DNA from: Craterostigma plantagineum
Lineage: Eukaryota; Streptophyta; Magnoliopsida; Lamiales; Linderniaceae
Assembly: GCA_027422505.1 (NCBI GenBank)
Contig: JAPQWV010000001.1
Span: forward strand, 5,828,001-5,892,000
Direction of reading: 5' to 3'
DNA: 64,000 nt
The position numbers and the translations under genes are program-made. The notes under the pieces are model-generated. The model saw only the letters and a list, made by a program, of their open reading frames with translations, was not told the DNA's origin and searched no databases. Shown here in pieces: positions 45,400 through 58,200 of this stretch (within the stretch, counting starts at the first letter, position 1; each line of letters starts with the position of its first letter).

Positions 45400-46339
45400 G
45401 CAATCATCTGTTGCTACAACAAGTTCAAGCGAAAAGTCTACAATGACTTGGCACAAGAAATTTGGTCATATGTCTTAACAAGGCATGAAAATTCTTGCGC
45501 AAAAGAATCTTCTTCCTGGTCTCACAACGATGACGTTACCATTCTGCGAGCATTGTATTGTGAGCAAGCAGCATCGCCTGAAGTTCTCCACTTCAAATTC
45601 TAGAAGCAAAGAAATTCTAGAATTGATCCACTCTGACGTATGGCAAGCACCGGTTGCATCCCTGGGAGGAGCCAACTACTTCGTATCATTCATAGACAAC
45701 TACTCCAGGAGATGCTGGGTGTATCCAATCAAGAAGAAGGACGAAGTGTTTCCTATCTTCAAAACATACAAGGCTCGAGTTGAACTTGAAACCAGCAGAA
45801 AAATCAAGTGTCTTCGGTCAGATAATGGAGGGGAATATACTGGCAAAGAATTCACTGAATTCTGCAAAGGCGCGGGCATCAGAAGACAGTTCACCACGGC
45901 TTACACTCCACAACAAAATGGAGTGGCAGAGCGGTTAAATAGGACCCTGTGGGAAAGAACAAGGGCTATGTTGAAAACTGGGGGCCTGGAAAAGAAGTTC
46001 TGGGCGGAAGCGGTCTGTACTACCTGTTATGTGGTGAATCGGGCTCCATCTACTGCTATAGAGATGCGAACACCGATGGAAATGTGGACTGGTGCACCTA
46101 CAAATTATTCAAACCTCCATATATTTGGAAGTTCAACGTACGCGATGTACCACAACCAAGAAACAACGAAGTTGGATCCAAAATCCAGGAAATGCCTGTT
46201 CTTGGGGTATGTTGATGGAGTAAAGGGGTATCACTTGTGGGATCTCACTGACCACAAAGTGATTATCAGTAGAGATGTTATCTTTCTGGTAGATAGCGAT
46301 GAGGAGCAAGTCGAAATGATAGCAGTACAAAAGGCGTGA
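45400..46339 (+). pseudogene. Copia integrase
   Basis: It includes the end of the zinc-binding region (LPFCEHCIVSKQHRLKFSTS). The catalytic core has LIHSDVWQAP, YFVSFIDNYSRRCWVYPIKK, LRSDNGGEYTGKEF and YTPQQNGVAERLNRTLWERT with the D-D-E residues intact. The frame stops at 46339 and shifts before the reverse transcriptase. Confidence 0.93.
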
Positions 46340-46439
46340 CAAAGACTACACCGGTGAAGAGAAAATTGGAACATTATAATTCTTCTGAAGCTGACCCGGC
46401 GCACGAAGAGCTCGACCCAGTCGAATCTGAAGTACCGGA

Positions 46440-48052
46440 TCACTTGCGGTCATGACGCGAGCGTAGGCCGCCAAGTTGGCACTCAGATTATGAGATAGAG
46501 AGCAATCTTGCATACTGTTTTCTAACGGAGGATGGAGAGCCAACCACTTTCCAAGAAGCACTGAATAATTCAGATGCGAGTCTGTGGATTTCAGCGATGC
46601 AAGAGGAAATGGAAGCTCTCTATAAAAATAAGACATGGGAGTTGGTGACATGACCAAGTAGAGCGATACCGTGCTAGACTAGTTGTAAAAGGATATGCTC
46701 AGAAAGAAGGGATTGACTTCAATGAAATTTTCTCACCGGTGGTTCGACTTACAACAGTCAGGGTGGTCTTGTCAATGCTTGGTACATTTGACTTGCATCT
46801 TGAACAACTCGACGTGAAGACGGCCTTTCTCCATGGTGACCTAGATGAAAAAATATATATGCTTCAACTAGAAGGTTTCGAGGAACAAGGAAAAGAAGAT
46901 CTAGTTTGCAGATTGATCAAATCTCTCTATGGGCACAAACAAGCACCTCGATGCTGGTATAAGAGATTTGACTCCTTCATAATGAGTCTTGGCTACAACA
47001 GGGTATATTCAGATCCTTGTGCGTATTTCAAGAGATTTGGCGATGACGATTTCATCATGTTGCTGTTGTACGTCGACGATATGCTGGTAGCAGGACCCAA
47101 TAAAGGTCGTATCGCCAACTTAAAGACTCAACTAGCTAGTGAATTCGAAATGAAGGACTTGGGGCCAGCAAACAAAATCCTTGGTGTGCAAATATCTCGA
47201 GATAGAAGCAAGCGGAAGATTTGGCTTTCCCAAAAGAATTATTTGATGAAAATCTTACGAAGGTTCAACATGCAAGATAGTAAGCCAATATCTACGCCTG
47301 CTGCTAATTTCAAGCTATTCTCCAAGATGTGTCCTACTGATGAAGACGAGAGGATGGAGATGTCTCGACTGCCATATGCATCGGCGGTAGGAAGTCTAAT
47401 GTTCGTAATGATCTGTACCAGACCAGACATTGCACATGCAGTGGGAGTTGTTAGCCGATACATGTCCAACCCTGGTCGGGAGCATTGGAGTACTGTTAAG
47501 AGGATTCTCAGATACATCAATTGAACCTCTGATCTGGCCTTATGTTACGGAGGTACAGATTTTACTGTCCATGGTTTTGTTGATGCAGATTATGCAGGTG
47601 AACTTGATAAAAGCAGATCCACAACCGGATATGTGTTCAATCTTGCTGGAGGAGCCGTAAGCTGGGTTTCGAAACTGCAGTTCATTGTTGTAACGTCAAC
47701 AACGGAAGCAGAATATGTCGCAGCTACGCAAGCCAGTAAAGAAGCAATATGGTTGAAGATGTTGCTGGAAGAACTCGGCCACAAACAGGAGAATATTGTT
47801 CTCTATTGTGATAGCCAGAGTGTGTTGCATCTTGCAAGGAATCCAGCATATCATTCAAGAACCAAACACATCCGGGTCCAATACCACTTTGTTCGTGAAC
47901 AAGTGGAAGCGGGGACTGTGGACGTGCAAAAAGTTCACACTGCGGATAATCTGACAGACTACATGACCAAAGCAATTCCTGTGGACAAGTTTATATGGTG
48001 TCGTTCCTTCTGTGGATTGACAGAATCTAAGTATCATGAAAAGGCGAGCTAG
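46440..48052 (+). pseudogene. Copia reverse transcriptase and RNase H, broken
   Basis: The RT start (46530-46740) is frameshifted and carries an apparent deletion, with YRARLVVKGYAQKEGIDFNE in a different frame. The main RT frame 46739-47524 includes VKTAFLHGDLDEKIYM, the catalytic LLYVDDMLVAGPN and YASAVGSLMFVMICTRPDIA. A TGA at 47522-47524 separates it from RNase H (FVDADYAGELDKSRSTTGYV, VVTSTTEAEYVAATQA), which ends at 48052. Domains are well preserved but not joined. Confidence 0.93.
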
Positions 48053-48105
48053 ACGAATGGTGTGAAGATCTGATTGGTCTTCAATCAAATCTTCAAGTGG
48101 GAGAT

Positions 48106-48518
48106 TGTTAGGGGAGTGGGTAACTTTACCCACTCTACCACTCCACCTCTATCTACTCTATTACTAATAATAATATTATTATATTTGTATTAGTTTGATG
48201 CCTTGCCTATAAATAGGCTACGAGGCATTGAACTAAAATCACACCAAAAGAGCCAAAGTAAGAGAGAGAGAGAAGAGAAAGAGGAGAAAAAAAAAATAGA
48301 GGGTTTGTTCGGTATTTGCTCCAACTATAAAGAGAGATAGTGAGTGTTTTCTCCTTTATAGATTGAGAGGTTGTAACCCCTGTTTTTACCCCAGTAATAA
48401 ATTTCTACCTCGCCCGTGGTTTTTTACGCCAAGTTAAAAAGGGGTTCCACGTAAATTCCCGTGTCCATTTTATCGTTACAGTCATTTCCAATATTATTAC
48501 ATTGTCCATTTTACAACA
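48106..48518 (+). repeat. 3' LTR
   Basis: It starts directly after the purine tract and ends ACAACA, followed by the AATAG target duplication. Downstream at 48530-48570 a short extra piece, ACATTGTCCATTTTACAGTC, repeats words from the LTR end. Confidence 0.94.
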
Positions 48519-48782
48519 AATAGGAGATACAGAAAATGGAGATACATTGTCCATTTTACAGTCATTTCCATGGAGCCTTCATTTTTGTTTTTTTGGAAAC
48601 GAAAATAAATATGAAAATACCAAAGCCAGGGAAGGTGAACTCGTTAATATTGTCTAACTAATTTATGAAACGCTGGCTTTTATTAATACAGAAAACACGA
48701 CTTTTTGGTGGTGTCGGAAACGAACATACAGTTCAACTGCTACATCCATAAAGAAGGTGAAATGGTTCTGTATATTTATGTA

Positions 48783-49891
48783 TAGGATAATTGCCATTTT
48801 GGTCCGCCATTTGTAGCCTAAAATCACTTTTGGTCCCCCGAAAACACACTACATCATTGTTAGTCCCTCAGTTATTATCCGTTAATCAGTAGTCGTCCTT
48901 TCCGTCAGTTGACCGTAAAAAACTAACGGATTTACCAATTCACACCGTTAAAGACTCAATTACGGTTTAGCGACAGACTTTTTCGACGGAAATTCCGTCG
49001 CTAACTGAGAAAAAAATTTTAAAAAAAAATAAATACAGCTCCGTCACAGAAAAGGAAAAAAAATTAAAAAAAAAATAAATACATATTAACGATGGAAATT
49101 CTGTCGCTAAAAGAGGAAAAACTAAAAAAAAATAAATAAATACAGATTAGCGACGAAACTTCCGTCGCTAAAAGAGGAAAAATTAAAAAATAGTAAATAC
49201 AATTACGGAAATAAATACAGCGATGAAAAACCCTAAATCACAGATGCAACTGTATTTATTTTTTCTCAATTTTTTGTCGTTGTATTTATTTCCGTTGCTA
49301 AATGAGAAAAAAATTAAAAAAAAAAAAGCAGTGCGAGAGAGAGAGAGAGAGACAGAGAGAGAGAGAGATCTTATCATCTCGTCACATACTGAAAACTCTA
49401 GATCACATATCCAACTGTATTTATTTTTTAAAAAATTTGTCGTCACTGTATTTATTCCGTCGCTGTATTTATTTTTTATAAAAAATTTCTTCTTTTAGCG
49501 ATGGAAGTTCCGTCGCTAATCTGTATTTTTATTTATTTTTTTATTTTTCCTCTTTTAGCGACGGAATTTTCATCGCTAATCTGTGTTTATTTAGTTTTTT
49601 TTAAATTTCTTTTCCTTTTCTGTGACGGAGCTATATTTTTTTTTTTTTAATTTTTTCTCAGTTAGCAATGGAATTTCCGTCAAAAAAGTCCGTCGCTAAA
49701 CCGTAATTGTGTCTTTAACGGCGTGAATTGGTCAACCCGTTAGTTTTTGACTGTCAACTGACGGAAAGGACGATTACTGATTAACGGATAATATATAACT
49801 GAGGGACTAACAATGATGAAGTGTGTTTTCGAGGGACCAAAAGTGATTTTCGGGTATAACTGGGGGACAAAAATGGCAATTATTCTCTATA
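48783..49891. mobile_element. 1.1-kb foldback TIR element, Mutator-like
   Basis: The left end GGATAATTGCCATTTTGGTC and the right end GACAAAAATGGCAATTATTC are inverted. Pairing extends inward about 230 bp, including AACGGATAATAACTGAGGGAC-type words. The inner part has several GCGACGGAAATTCCGTCGC-like palindromes separated by A- or T-rich runs, plus a GA run at about 49333-49368. There is no transposase. Target duplication is not clear. Confidence 0.78.
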
Positions 49892-50335
49892 CCTAGAGAT
49901 ATTATAAATATCCAGAAACAATTTCGAAAACCGTTTCAAATGTGCATGTAGTTTTATTTAAAACTTCAAAATATTTTAGTAACGTTAAAAATAACTATAG
50001 TATCAAAAAGGATTTGAGCAAAAAGGTCAATGCGATAGAGCTTTCGATATCTCTAGACGAAAATTTCATCTGCATTCACTTTAATTATGTACAACATACT
50101 TTTTCTGAAGTTAATCGTAGGATTTGAGGTCTAACGCATGTGGGCTGATCGACGCTTAAAGAGGAGTTCCAAATGAAAAATCTTTCGAGTTTGTAGTGTT
50201 CCATGTTGGAGAAGATTGGGAATACTAACAAATCTTGGAATTTTCACATAGATAGGCAATCGTCCCCGTCCGTTAATTAACATATTATATTCAAACCTTC
50301 GACGCCTTTTTTTACGCAAACAACGTACATTTTCG
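49892..50335. other. Intergenic DNA and SHMT 3' UTR
   Basis: Only non-coding sequence is seen. The part beside 50335 should be the 3' UTR of the minus-strand SHMT gene. Confidence 0.5.
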
Positions 50336-53300
50336 TCAATCTTTGTACTTCATGGTTTCCTTCTCGAATCCGATAGTCGGGAATTGCTTGGCGTAATCTT
50401 CCACCGCATGGCGAAGTTTCTTAATCTCGGGCGTGAACGAATCCATTGCCGTCACGAAATCCTTCAGTTTCGTCCCTGAAAAGGCGCAAAATAAATTAGT
50501 TTTTGTTTTTTAAAAAAAAAGTAATGCTGGCCGAACGTAGGAACAAGTCGAGCATTTATGCACCTTCGCTCTCGGCCTTAATTTTTACGGCGAGTTTCAC
50601 CGCAGCGTCGAAGAATTCTGCGACCTTGGCGAAATCTTCCTCAATGAATCCCCTCGAAGTAAGAGCAGGCGTTCCTATAATAGATCGCCGAAATTTTTCG
50701 AAATCAAGCATCGTTCTTCGCATTTCGCGACATTCGAAATAATTAGTATATATATATATATATATTTACCCATTCGAATGCCGCCCGGGACCATGGCGGA
50801 GACATCTCCAGGAACAGTGTTCTTGTTCGCCGCAATGTGTACGGCTTCCAATACTTTCTCCACCCTCGAACCGTCTATGCCCTGCGATAAAGAAAATGGT
50901 CGAAATAAATTAAATAAATTTTCGGATATTTAGTCGTATAAAAAAAAATTGAATCTCGAGTTTTTCATTACCTTGTTTTTGAGGTTGACAAGGACCAAAT
51001 GGTTCTCAGTTCCGCCGGAGACAAGCTCGTATCCTTCGTCGGTGAGGGTCTGCGACGACATAAACGAGAGATTTCTTCAGCTTTTTTTTCTAATCCTTTC
51101 TATTACATAGCAACATCAGCGCAATCTAATTTTGGAGTACGTCGTTATTACCTTGGCAAACCGAGCACAGTTGCTCAAGACTTGTTCTTGGTAGGCTTTG
51201 TATTCAGGCGTCATCGCCTAAGATCAAGAGAAAATTTTGACATAATCGATCGACGATTCTATATGCTTGTTTAAGGTTGTTTTTCGAACCTGCTTCAACG
51301 CAACTGCCAAGCCCGTAATCGTGTGGTTGTGGGGCCCGCCTTGAAGTCCCGGGAAAACGGCCTGATTGATCTTATCTTCATAGTCGTACAACACCTTCAA
51401 CAGAAAAGTAAAGACTTAAAACCGTTTATCCAGCTAGCACGAATTTTGAGTACCAAACGCAGCCTTAAAGAAAACTAGTATTTCTTGAACACTCAAATGC
51501 GTGTCTTATATAATATATTAATGGTAAAATAGTACTTAACTAGAAATAGAAGGGCAAAATTGAGAATATAAAAATGTTATGTGGGTGAAAGACGGTTTAT
51601 CCGAAGCCCTGAGGCTCGAAACAAAGAGACGGTAATTGGCGCAAACCTCTTTTCCCTGCTTGTTTATCTCCTTGACGCCCTTTCTGTAGAAAATCATCGC
51701 CCCACGGGGCCCGCGGAGCGACTTGTGGGTCGTAGTTGTGACGACGTCGGCGTAGTCGAACGGCGACGGAACTACTCCGGCCGCCACGAGCCCGCTTATG
51801 TGTGCCATGTCAGCGAGCAAAATCGCCTTTTGCTTGTCGCAAATCTACAACAATAATACAAAAAATATTAGAAAAAATTTTGTAATAAACGCATACGCAA
51901 AATATTTACCTTCCTAACACGCGCGTAGTCGTAGAGGCGAGCGTAAGCACTTGCGCCGGCGACTATCAGCTTCGGCCTGAAGAGGATAGCGCTCTTTTCC
52001 ATCTATGCATATTATCGGAAAAAAAAAAAGGAATTGAATTACTATGACATTTTCTCGTTCTTTCGACTTCGTAAGAGAAAAAAAGCTAGCGACCTGATCG
52101 TAGTCGATGTAGCCAGTGCTTTCGTCTAATCTGTAGGGCATAGTCTCGAAGAATATGGAGACTGCGGAGATTTTCTTCGTATCGGTCTGTACGAGGAAAA
52201 GGAAACGAAAATAAATAAGCGTTCTACAAAGAGATTTTATTACGATCAAGACACATAAAACGCAATTTTGCGATTATTAGAAAAACCTGATAGCCGTGGG
52301 AGAGATGGCCTCCGTGAGGAAGATCGAGGGCCATGATTCGATCGTGGGGTTTAAGCAGAGCGGTGTACACGTGGAAATTCGCGGGAGATCCTGATAGTGG
52401 CTGCACATTCACTGCGTTTATTTATGCGAAGAAGAAGAACGATTACGACGCTTACGCTTTGAAAGAATGAAGCCCTGTCTGAAAAAAAAAATTCGAAGTT
52501 CAGAGATCGTTTTCTTTTTTAATACCTCCCCATTTTGCATGGTCCAAACGGAACGCTTCGAGCGCGCGCTTTTGGCATAGCGTCTCAGCCATGTCGATGT
52601 ACCTAAGTCGAACAAAAAAAAAATGAAACGTGATCTGTTGGAAACAAAATATATAAATTTAAATAGGATAGACTATCGACATGCTTAAACTTTCAGGCGA
52701 AGTGATAATTTAACATGGTCGCAGAGTCCAGATTTAGAGGTCATCGATACAAATCTTCACTACCAAACATGAAATAAAATTCTTTACCCGTAAGACTAGA
52801 TAAGAACGAAATCAGCCTAATCGTGAGAGACTTATATGGTAAGTTTAAAGTATGATACACTTACTGCAAACTTAATCTTAAGTGAAGTGCTCATTCTACA
52901 TTTCCGATTAAAAATATTTATTACATACTCATTTCCTCCATAGTATCTAGCACCAGGATAGCCCTCGCTGTACTTGTTGGTCATAACAGAGCCAACCGCT
53001 TGCATCACTGAGACAGATGTGAAGTTCTCCGAAGGAATGAGCTCAAGACCCTAATCACATAAAAAATTATTACCCAAATTTAATGAATAAAAAGAATGTT
53101 AGTAAGAACCCCTAGGAAAACAAGTGCACCTTCCATTGCCTAGCTTTCTCATGCTCAATAATGTCGGCAATTTCAGGATCAACCACCTCAAGGGGAGCAT
53201 TCAATTGCTTTGGCCACTGAAAAAAAATCCCATACTCAATCTTTTTCAAGCCGACGTGCTAATATAGAGCTTAGAGCATTGTAATGTAATAAATTATACC

Positions 53301-53547
53301 GTGACTTTCTCCTTGTCTTCTACTGCTGCACTGGGCAAAGATGTCTGCACATCAGAAACAAAAAAAAAAACAAAGATGTTTGTTTTTCACTCAGTTTATT
53401 AATCGATTCATTGAAACAGAAAAACCCATGATCGAACAATTGAATACGAAGGGGCACCATGTAATAAATAGATCCTCCATTGTTGAGACGCTTTATGGGT
53501 TTATCGAGGGAGGAGGAGAGTCTCCTCATAGCCATGGCCAACGCCAT
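50336..53547 (-). CDS. SHM1: Serine hydroxymethyltransferase, mitochondrial type, 15 exons
   Basis: The enzyme interconverts serine and glycine with tetrahydrofolate, using pyridoxal phosphate. In leaf mitochondria it works with glycine decarboxylase in photorespiration. Fifteen exons with GT-AG introns join in phase to about 513 residues, from exon 1 (53547-53458) to the last exon (50475-50336, TGA). The first 30 residues ([20 protein letters not shown]) form an Arg/Ser-rich, acid-free presequence typical of mitochondrial import. Core motifs include [52 protein letters not shown] and the PLP-lysine box [14 protein letters not shown] (Lys at about 285). The C terminus [15 protein letters not shown] matches the family. 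No break is seen. The symbol is by family resemblance to Arabidopsis SHM1/SHM2. Confidence 0.96.
50745..50766. repeat. (TA)n microsatellite in an SHMT intron
   Basis: About ten TA units lie in the intron between the exon ending GGIRMG and the exon starting TPALTSRGF. It has no coding effect. Confidence 0.85.
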
Positions 53548-54050
53548 TTTTGTTGATCTTTTGTTTTTCTTCTGAGCTGTGATTGGCTCTGAAGCATGCA
53601 AGAGAAAAGAGATGGATAGATAGATTAGATAGTGTGTGATTTGTGTTGTGTGTGGTTTGGTTATCTTCGTCCTATGTATTTTCGATTTTGGATTATTTTT
53701 CTTTGGGTGGTGGATGAAAATAAGACAATATTTCTGGTTCTTGTTTGGCTACACACGTAGTAATTGAGATTATTATATATATATTTTTTTTCCTTTTGTC
53801 GGATTTGGAATTGTATTGTATAATTGTTATTTAGACCAAATGGAAGAGAGACTAGTTAGGTATTTTACAACTATATGATTTCTTAATGTTTTTAGGTGTT
53901 TTATTCCACGTGTACCCCCATTTTATCCTAGTTAACGATGAAGTTGAGACATTAATTTTGTGTGGAGATATCGAGTCCAAAAAAAAAACTAGAGTACTTT
54001 ACTTATGTATTAGCTTCGAAAATCAAATAACCCTAACTCATACATAGTTC
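53548..54050 (-). promoter_or_regulatory. SHMT upstream region
   Basis: About 500 bp separate the SHMT start codon from the next retrotransposon. It has a T-rich, AT-rich character and no open frame. A copia LTR therefore lies unusually close to this promoter. Confidence 0.45.
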
Positions 54051-54055
54051 CGAAA

Positions 54056-54655
54056 TGTTGGCCGGGAAAAGAAAAAAATATATATTTGAAGATTGTGCGA
54101 ACACAATTTCCTTAAAACAGATTCGCTCCCTCACGTATGTGCTAGAGGTTTTGATGAGCGTCTGTTTCCCAGGATACTTCGAAATCACGGCGTTCGTTTA
54201 GCACAAAAAACGACACCGACAACGAACGGAACAAGAGCGATATAGCAGAACCAATTTTGAGAGATATTTGTATGTTCTTTTCTTTCTATTTCTTGTGTTT
54301 AATTCTTATACTTAATCACCTATTTATAGAACCCAAAATTTATTAAAGAAATAAGTTTTTTTTTTAATAAGATGACATAATGTTTGAGTGGTTTTAAACC
54401 AACTCAAACATTTAATCAAAGCCATTAACTTGAGGAGTGGTTTTTAACCATTCCATGACTCAATTTGAGCCATGGACTTGAGTAGTGGTTAGCCACTACA
54501 TGGGCCTTCTAGAAGTTGGGCCTTCTAGAAGTTGGGCCTTCTAGAAGTCGGGCCGTTATTGGGCCATTTCGAAGCCCAATAATATTTAATTTCGAAGCCC
54601 AATTCCTCATTCACATAAAATTTATAAAATCAACTATAATATAAATTTTCTAACA
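54056..54655 (-). repeat. 3' LTR of the young copia copy
   Basis: Direct repeat of 59209-59790. It has three tandem GGGCCTTCTAGAAGTT units (about 54499-54549) where the other LTR has two. A TATA-like CTATAAATAGG lies on the minus strand near 54325. Confidence 0.95.
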
Positions 54656-55201
54656 ATCCCCCACATGAATGAGAATTGTTTGGTTAAAGTTTCTGCTAAT
54701 CTAATGATACTCTGCATAGAGGATAGTATGTTTTACCATTTGAACTTCCTCCTTGTATGCACGCTTAGTTTACTGCAGTCCAGTAGAACACGATGTCTTT
54801 GAACTGTCCCGCTTTTCGTGTAAACGAATCCACGTACAATACACAGAGACCATTTTTCTCTTGTTCCGTTCTCATGGTTTTGTCCAGTACGGCCATGGAC
54901 ACGTCCCGATTCTGCGAGGGTTTCTAAAGAACTAAGCCTTTCAGTTCTCCTTTGAAGCGGCCCCACTTCTCCCTAACATAGGTGACTTCTCACGTCGTGA
55001 GTATTTTCTATCAATACTCTGTGATAGTCATTAAAGCATCATAATGCTAGCCTGTTTCCATAATCACTGTTTCTTGACAGGAATGAGCGGGGTTATCCCC
55101 CACAGTGATACCAAGTCCTAAGATTAGGTTGTCCCTTTGAACCTAGATCTTGGGATCTCCAGTCACTTAGGTAGGGTTTTCCTTCTTAGCACTTTTATAC
55201 T
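54656..55201 (-). other. Copia 3' untranslated internal region
   Basis: It lies between the polyprotein stop and the 3' LTR. It is non-coding except for short chance frames, and ends in the purine tract on the minus strand. Confidence 0.6.
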
Positions 55202-58200
55202 TTAAGGCTTTAAGCCCATCCCTTTCGTCAACCTTTCAACCGCATCTCTATTTAATCCTTTGGTTAGCGGATCCGCAATGTTCTCCGTCGATTTCACATA
55301 ATCAATCGAGATAACTCCAGTTGAGAGCAGTTGTCTAATGGTATTATGTCGACGACGTATGTGTCTCGACTTACCATTATACATAGTACTCTGTGCTCGT
55401 CCAATAGCCGATTGGCTATCGCAGTGTATGCATATAGGCGGCACAGGTTTTTCCCACTTAGGAATATCCTCCAAGAAATGGCGTAGCCATTCAGCTTCTT
55501 CTCCACATTTATCCAAGGCAAAGAACTCGGATTCCATAGTGGATCTCGCTATAACCGTTTGTTTCGAGGATTTCCACGACACAGCAGCTCCAGCGAGTGT
55601 AAACACATAGCCACTTGTGCTCTTAGAGTCCTTCATGTCAGATATCCAATTCGCATCTGTGTAGCCTTCTAACACAGCCGGATATCGACCATAATGTAAT
55701 CCATAGTCTCGAGTATACCGTAAGTATCTCAAAACCCGTATTATAGCGGTCCAATGATCCGCACTCGGATTGCTCGTGTACGAACTCAGTTTGCTTATAG
55801 CATAAGCAATATCTGGCCTAGTACAGCTCATTAGATACATCAAGCTTCCGATAATCCGAGAGTATTCTACTTGAGAAATAGCCTCCCCGCGATTTTTCGA
55901 CAAATGAACGCTTCGATCTAATGGCGTTCTAGCAACACCAGAATCACCCTTGCAGAATTTGTCGAGAATTTTGTCGACGTAATGAGCTTGACTCAAAACA
56001 AGACCGTTACTCGTTCGTTTGATTTTAATTCCTAAAATCACGTCCGCAAGTCCCATATCTTTCATGTCAAATTTCGAATTTAACATATCCTTGGTAGACT
56101 TGACCATTTTGTCGTTACTACCAACAATGAGTATGTCGTCTACATACAGACATAAAATGACGTAGTCATCGCCTGTTTCCTTTGAGTAAACGCATTTATC
56201 GCTCTCATTGATTTTAAACCCGTAGTTGATCATCGCATGATCAAACTTTTCGTGCCACTTCTTAGGGGCTTGTTTCAAACCATACAAAGATTTGATCAAT
56301 CTACAGACTTTCGTTTCGGTTCCCGGAGCACGAAAACCCTCGGGTTGCTCCATATATATTTCTTCGTCTAATTCACCGTTTAAGAAAGCTGTTTTGACAT
56401 CCATTTGATGTACTTCCAAATTTCTTAAGGACGCGATAGCAAGTATCATCCTTATCGAATTTATTCTCGTCACAGGAGAATATGTGTCAAAATAGTCTAA
56501 GCCTTCGTGTTGCTTGTATCCTTTGATAACAAGTCTGGCTTTATACTTTTCTACAGACCCGTCTGGTCTCATTTTCCTTTTAAAAATCCATTTTGATCCT
56601 AAAGGTTTACATCCCTTTGGAAGATCAACTAACTCCCAAGTATGATTCTGCAAAATAGAATCAATCTCGCTCTTTATGGCTTCTTTCCATAAAGGCCCGT
56701 CCACGGAGCTCACTGCTTCGTTATAAGTCAGCGGTTCCTTTTCAATCAAATATGTAACGAAGTCGTCACCAAAAGATTTCTCTATTCGGGCACGCTTGCT
56801 TCGTCTCGGTTCAATCTCATGAACCGTACTAGGAATCTCGGTTTCTAGATCATCTCGTTTAGATGTACCAGATCTATCATCGGTTTTACAAGGAAATACA
56901 TTTTCAAAGAAACATGCATTCCTCGATTCCATTACCGTGTTCTTGTGTATATCCGAAATTTTCGAATCATAGACAAGAAACCGATATGCCGTACTATTGT
57001 GTGCATATCCTATGAATATACAGTCCACCGTTTTAGGACCAATTTTCACCGCTTTAGGCGTAGGTACGGCTACCTTCGCCAAACACCCCCACATTCGCAA
57101 ATGTTGGTACGAAGGTGTCTTACCTTTCCATAACTCATATGGAGTTTTATTCATTTTCTTTCGAGGTATCCTATTTAATAGGTAATTACTCGTCAAGATA
57201 GCTTCGCCCCACATATTAGGTGGTAGACCTGAACTCAGTAACATCGCATTCATCATCTCTTTTAATGTGCGATTCTTTCGTTCGGCCACTCCGTTTGATT
57301 GAGGTGAATACGGGGCGGTTAATTCATGGACGATACCATGTTCCACACAGAAGCTCCCAATTGGCGCTTCGTATTCTCTGCCTCGATCACTTCTCAATCT
57401 TTCAATTTTCTTGCCGAGTTGCGTTTCAACTTCGGTTTTGTAGAGAACGAATTTCTCTAATGCTTCGTCTTTGCTCTTAAGCAAATAAACATAGCAATAT
57501 TTGGTGCAATCGTCAATAAATGTTATAAAATATTTATTGCCACCACGTGTTTGAACGTATTTCAAATCACATAAATCGCTATGAATCAATTCAAGCGGTT
57601 CGGTACTTCTTGCTACCGAAGGAAAAGACGATCTCGTCATTTTTGCTTCTACGCAAATTTCACATTTATGTTTCGAATTAATTTCGAATGTTGGAATATG
57701 GTCCATGTTAATTAATCGATGTATCGATTCAAAATTAACGTGACCTAATCTACCATGCCACAAATTGGAAGATTCAAGCAAGTAAACGGAAGAACGTTTT
57801 TCATTCTCATTTACAATAGTCATTACATTGAGCTTGAACAAACCATCACAGGCGTAGCCTTTACCAACAAACACACCCGACTTAGACAATATCACTTTGT
57901 CGGATTCAATAACAATACGAAAACCATGCTTGTTCAACAAGAATCCCGAAATCAGATTTTTTCGTATCTCCGGAACGTATAACACATCTTTCAGCGTCAA
58001 TATTTTCCCGGAAGTCATTTTGAGCAGCACGCTTCCTTTTCCCTCGACGGTAGCAGCAGCCGAGTTGCCCATGTAGATCTTTTCTCCTTCAACCGGCTCA
58101 CAGGTAGAGAAGAGTCTACGGTTCGTGCACACATGACGTGTAGCACCGGTATCGATCCACCATTCTTGTGGATTCGACCCAATCATGTTTACCTCCGAAA

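Larger units (their letters stand above)
43411..48518 (+). mobile_element. Ty1/copia retrotransposon, complete structure but broken frames
   Basis: LTRs at 43411-43822 and 48106-48518 are about 412 bp, begin TGTTAGGGG and end CAACA, and are nearly identical apart from scattered substitutions and short indels. A perfect 5-bp duplication AATAG lies at 43406-43410 and 48519-48523. A primer-binding site and a purine-rich tract (AAGTGGGAGAT) before the 3' LTR are present. The internal region has gag, protease, integrase, reverse transcriptase and RNase H in copia order with several stops and shifts. It is a recent insertion that can no longer move on its own. Confidence 0.96.

Noticed and set aside
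55294..55610. Frames opposite or overlapping the copia polyprotein
   Set aside because: They are shadows of the 1379-codon frame.
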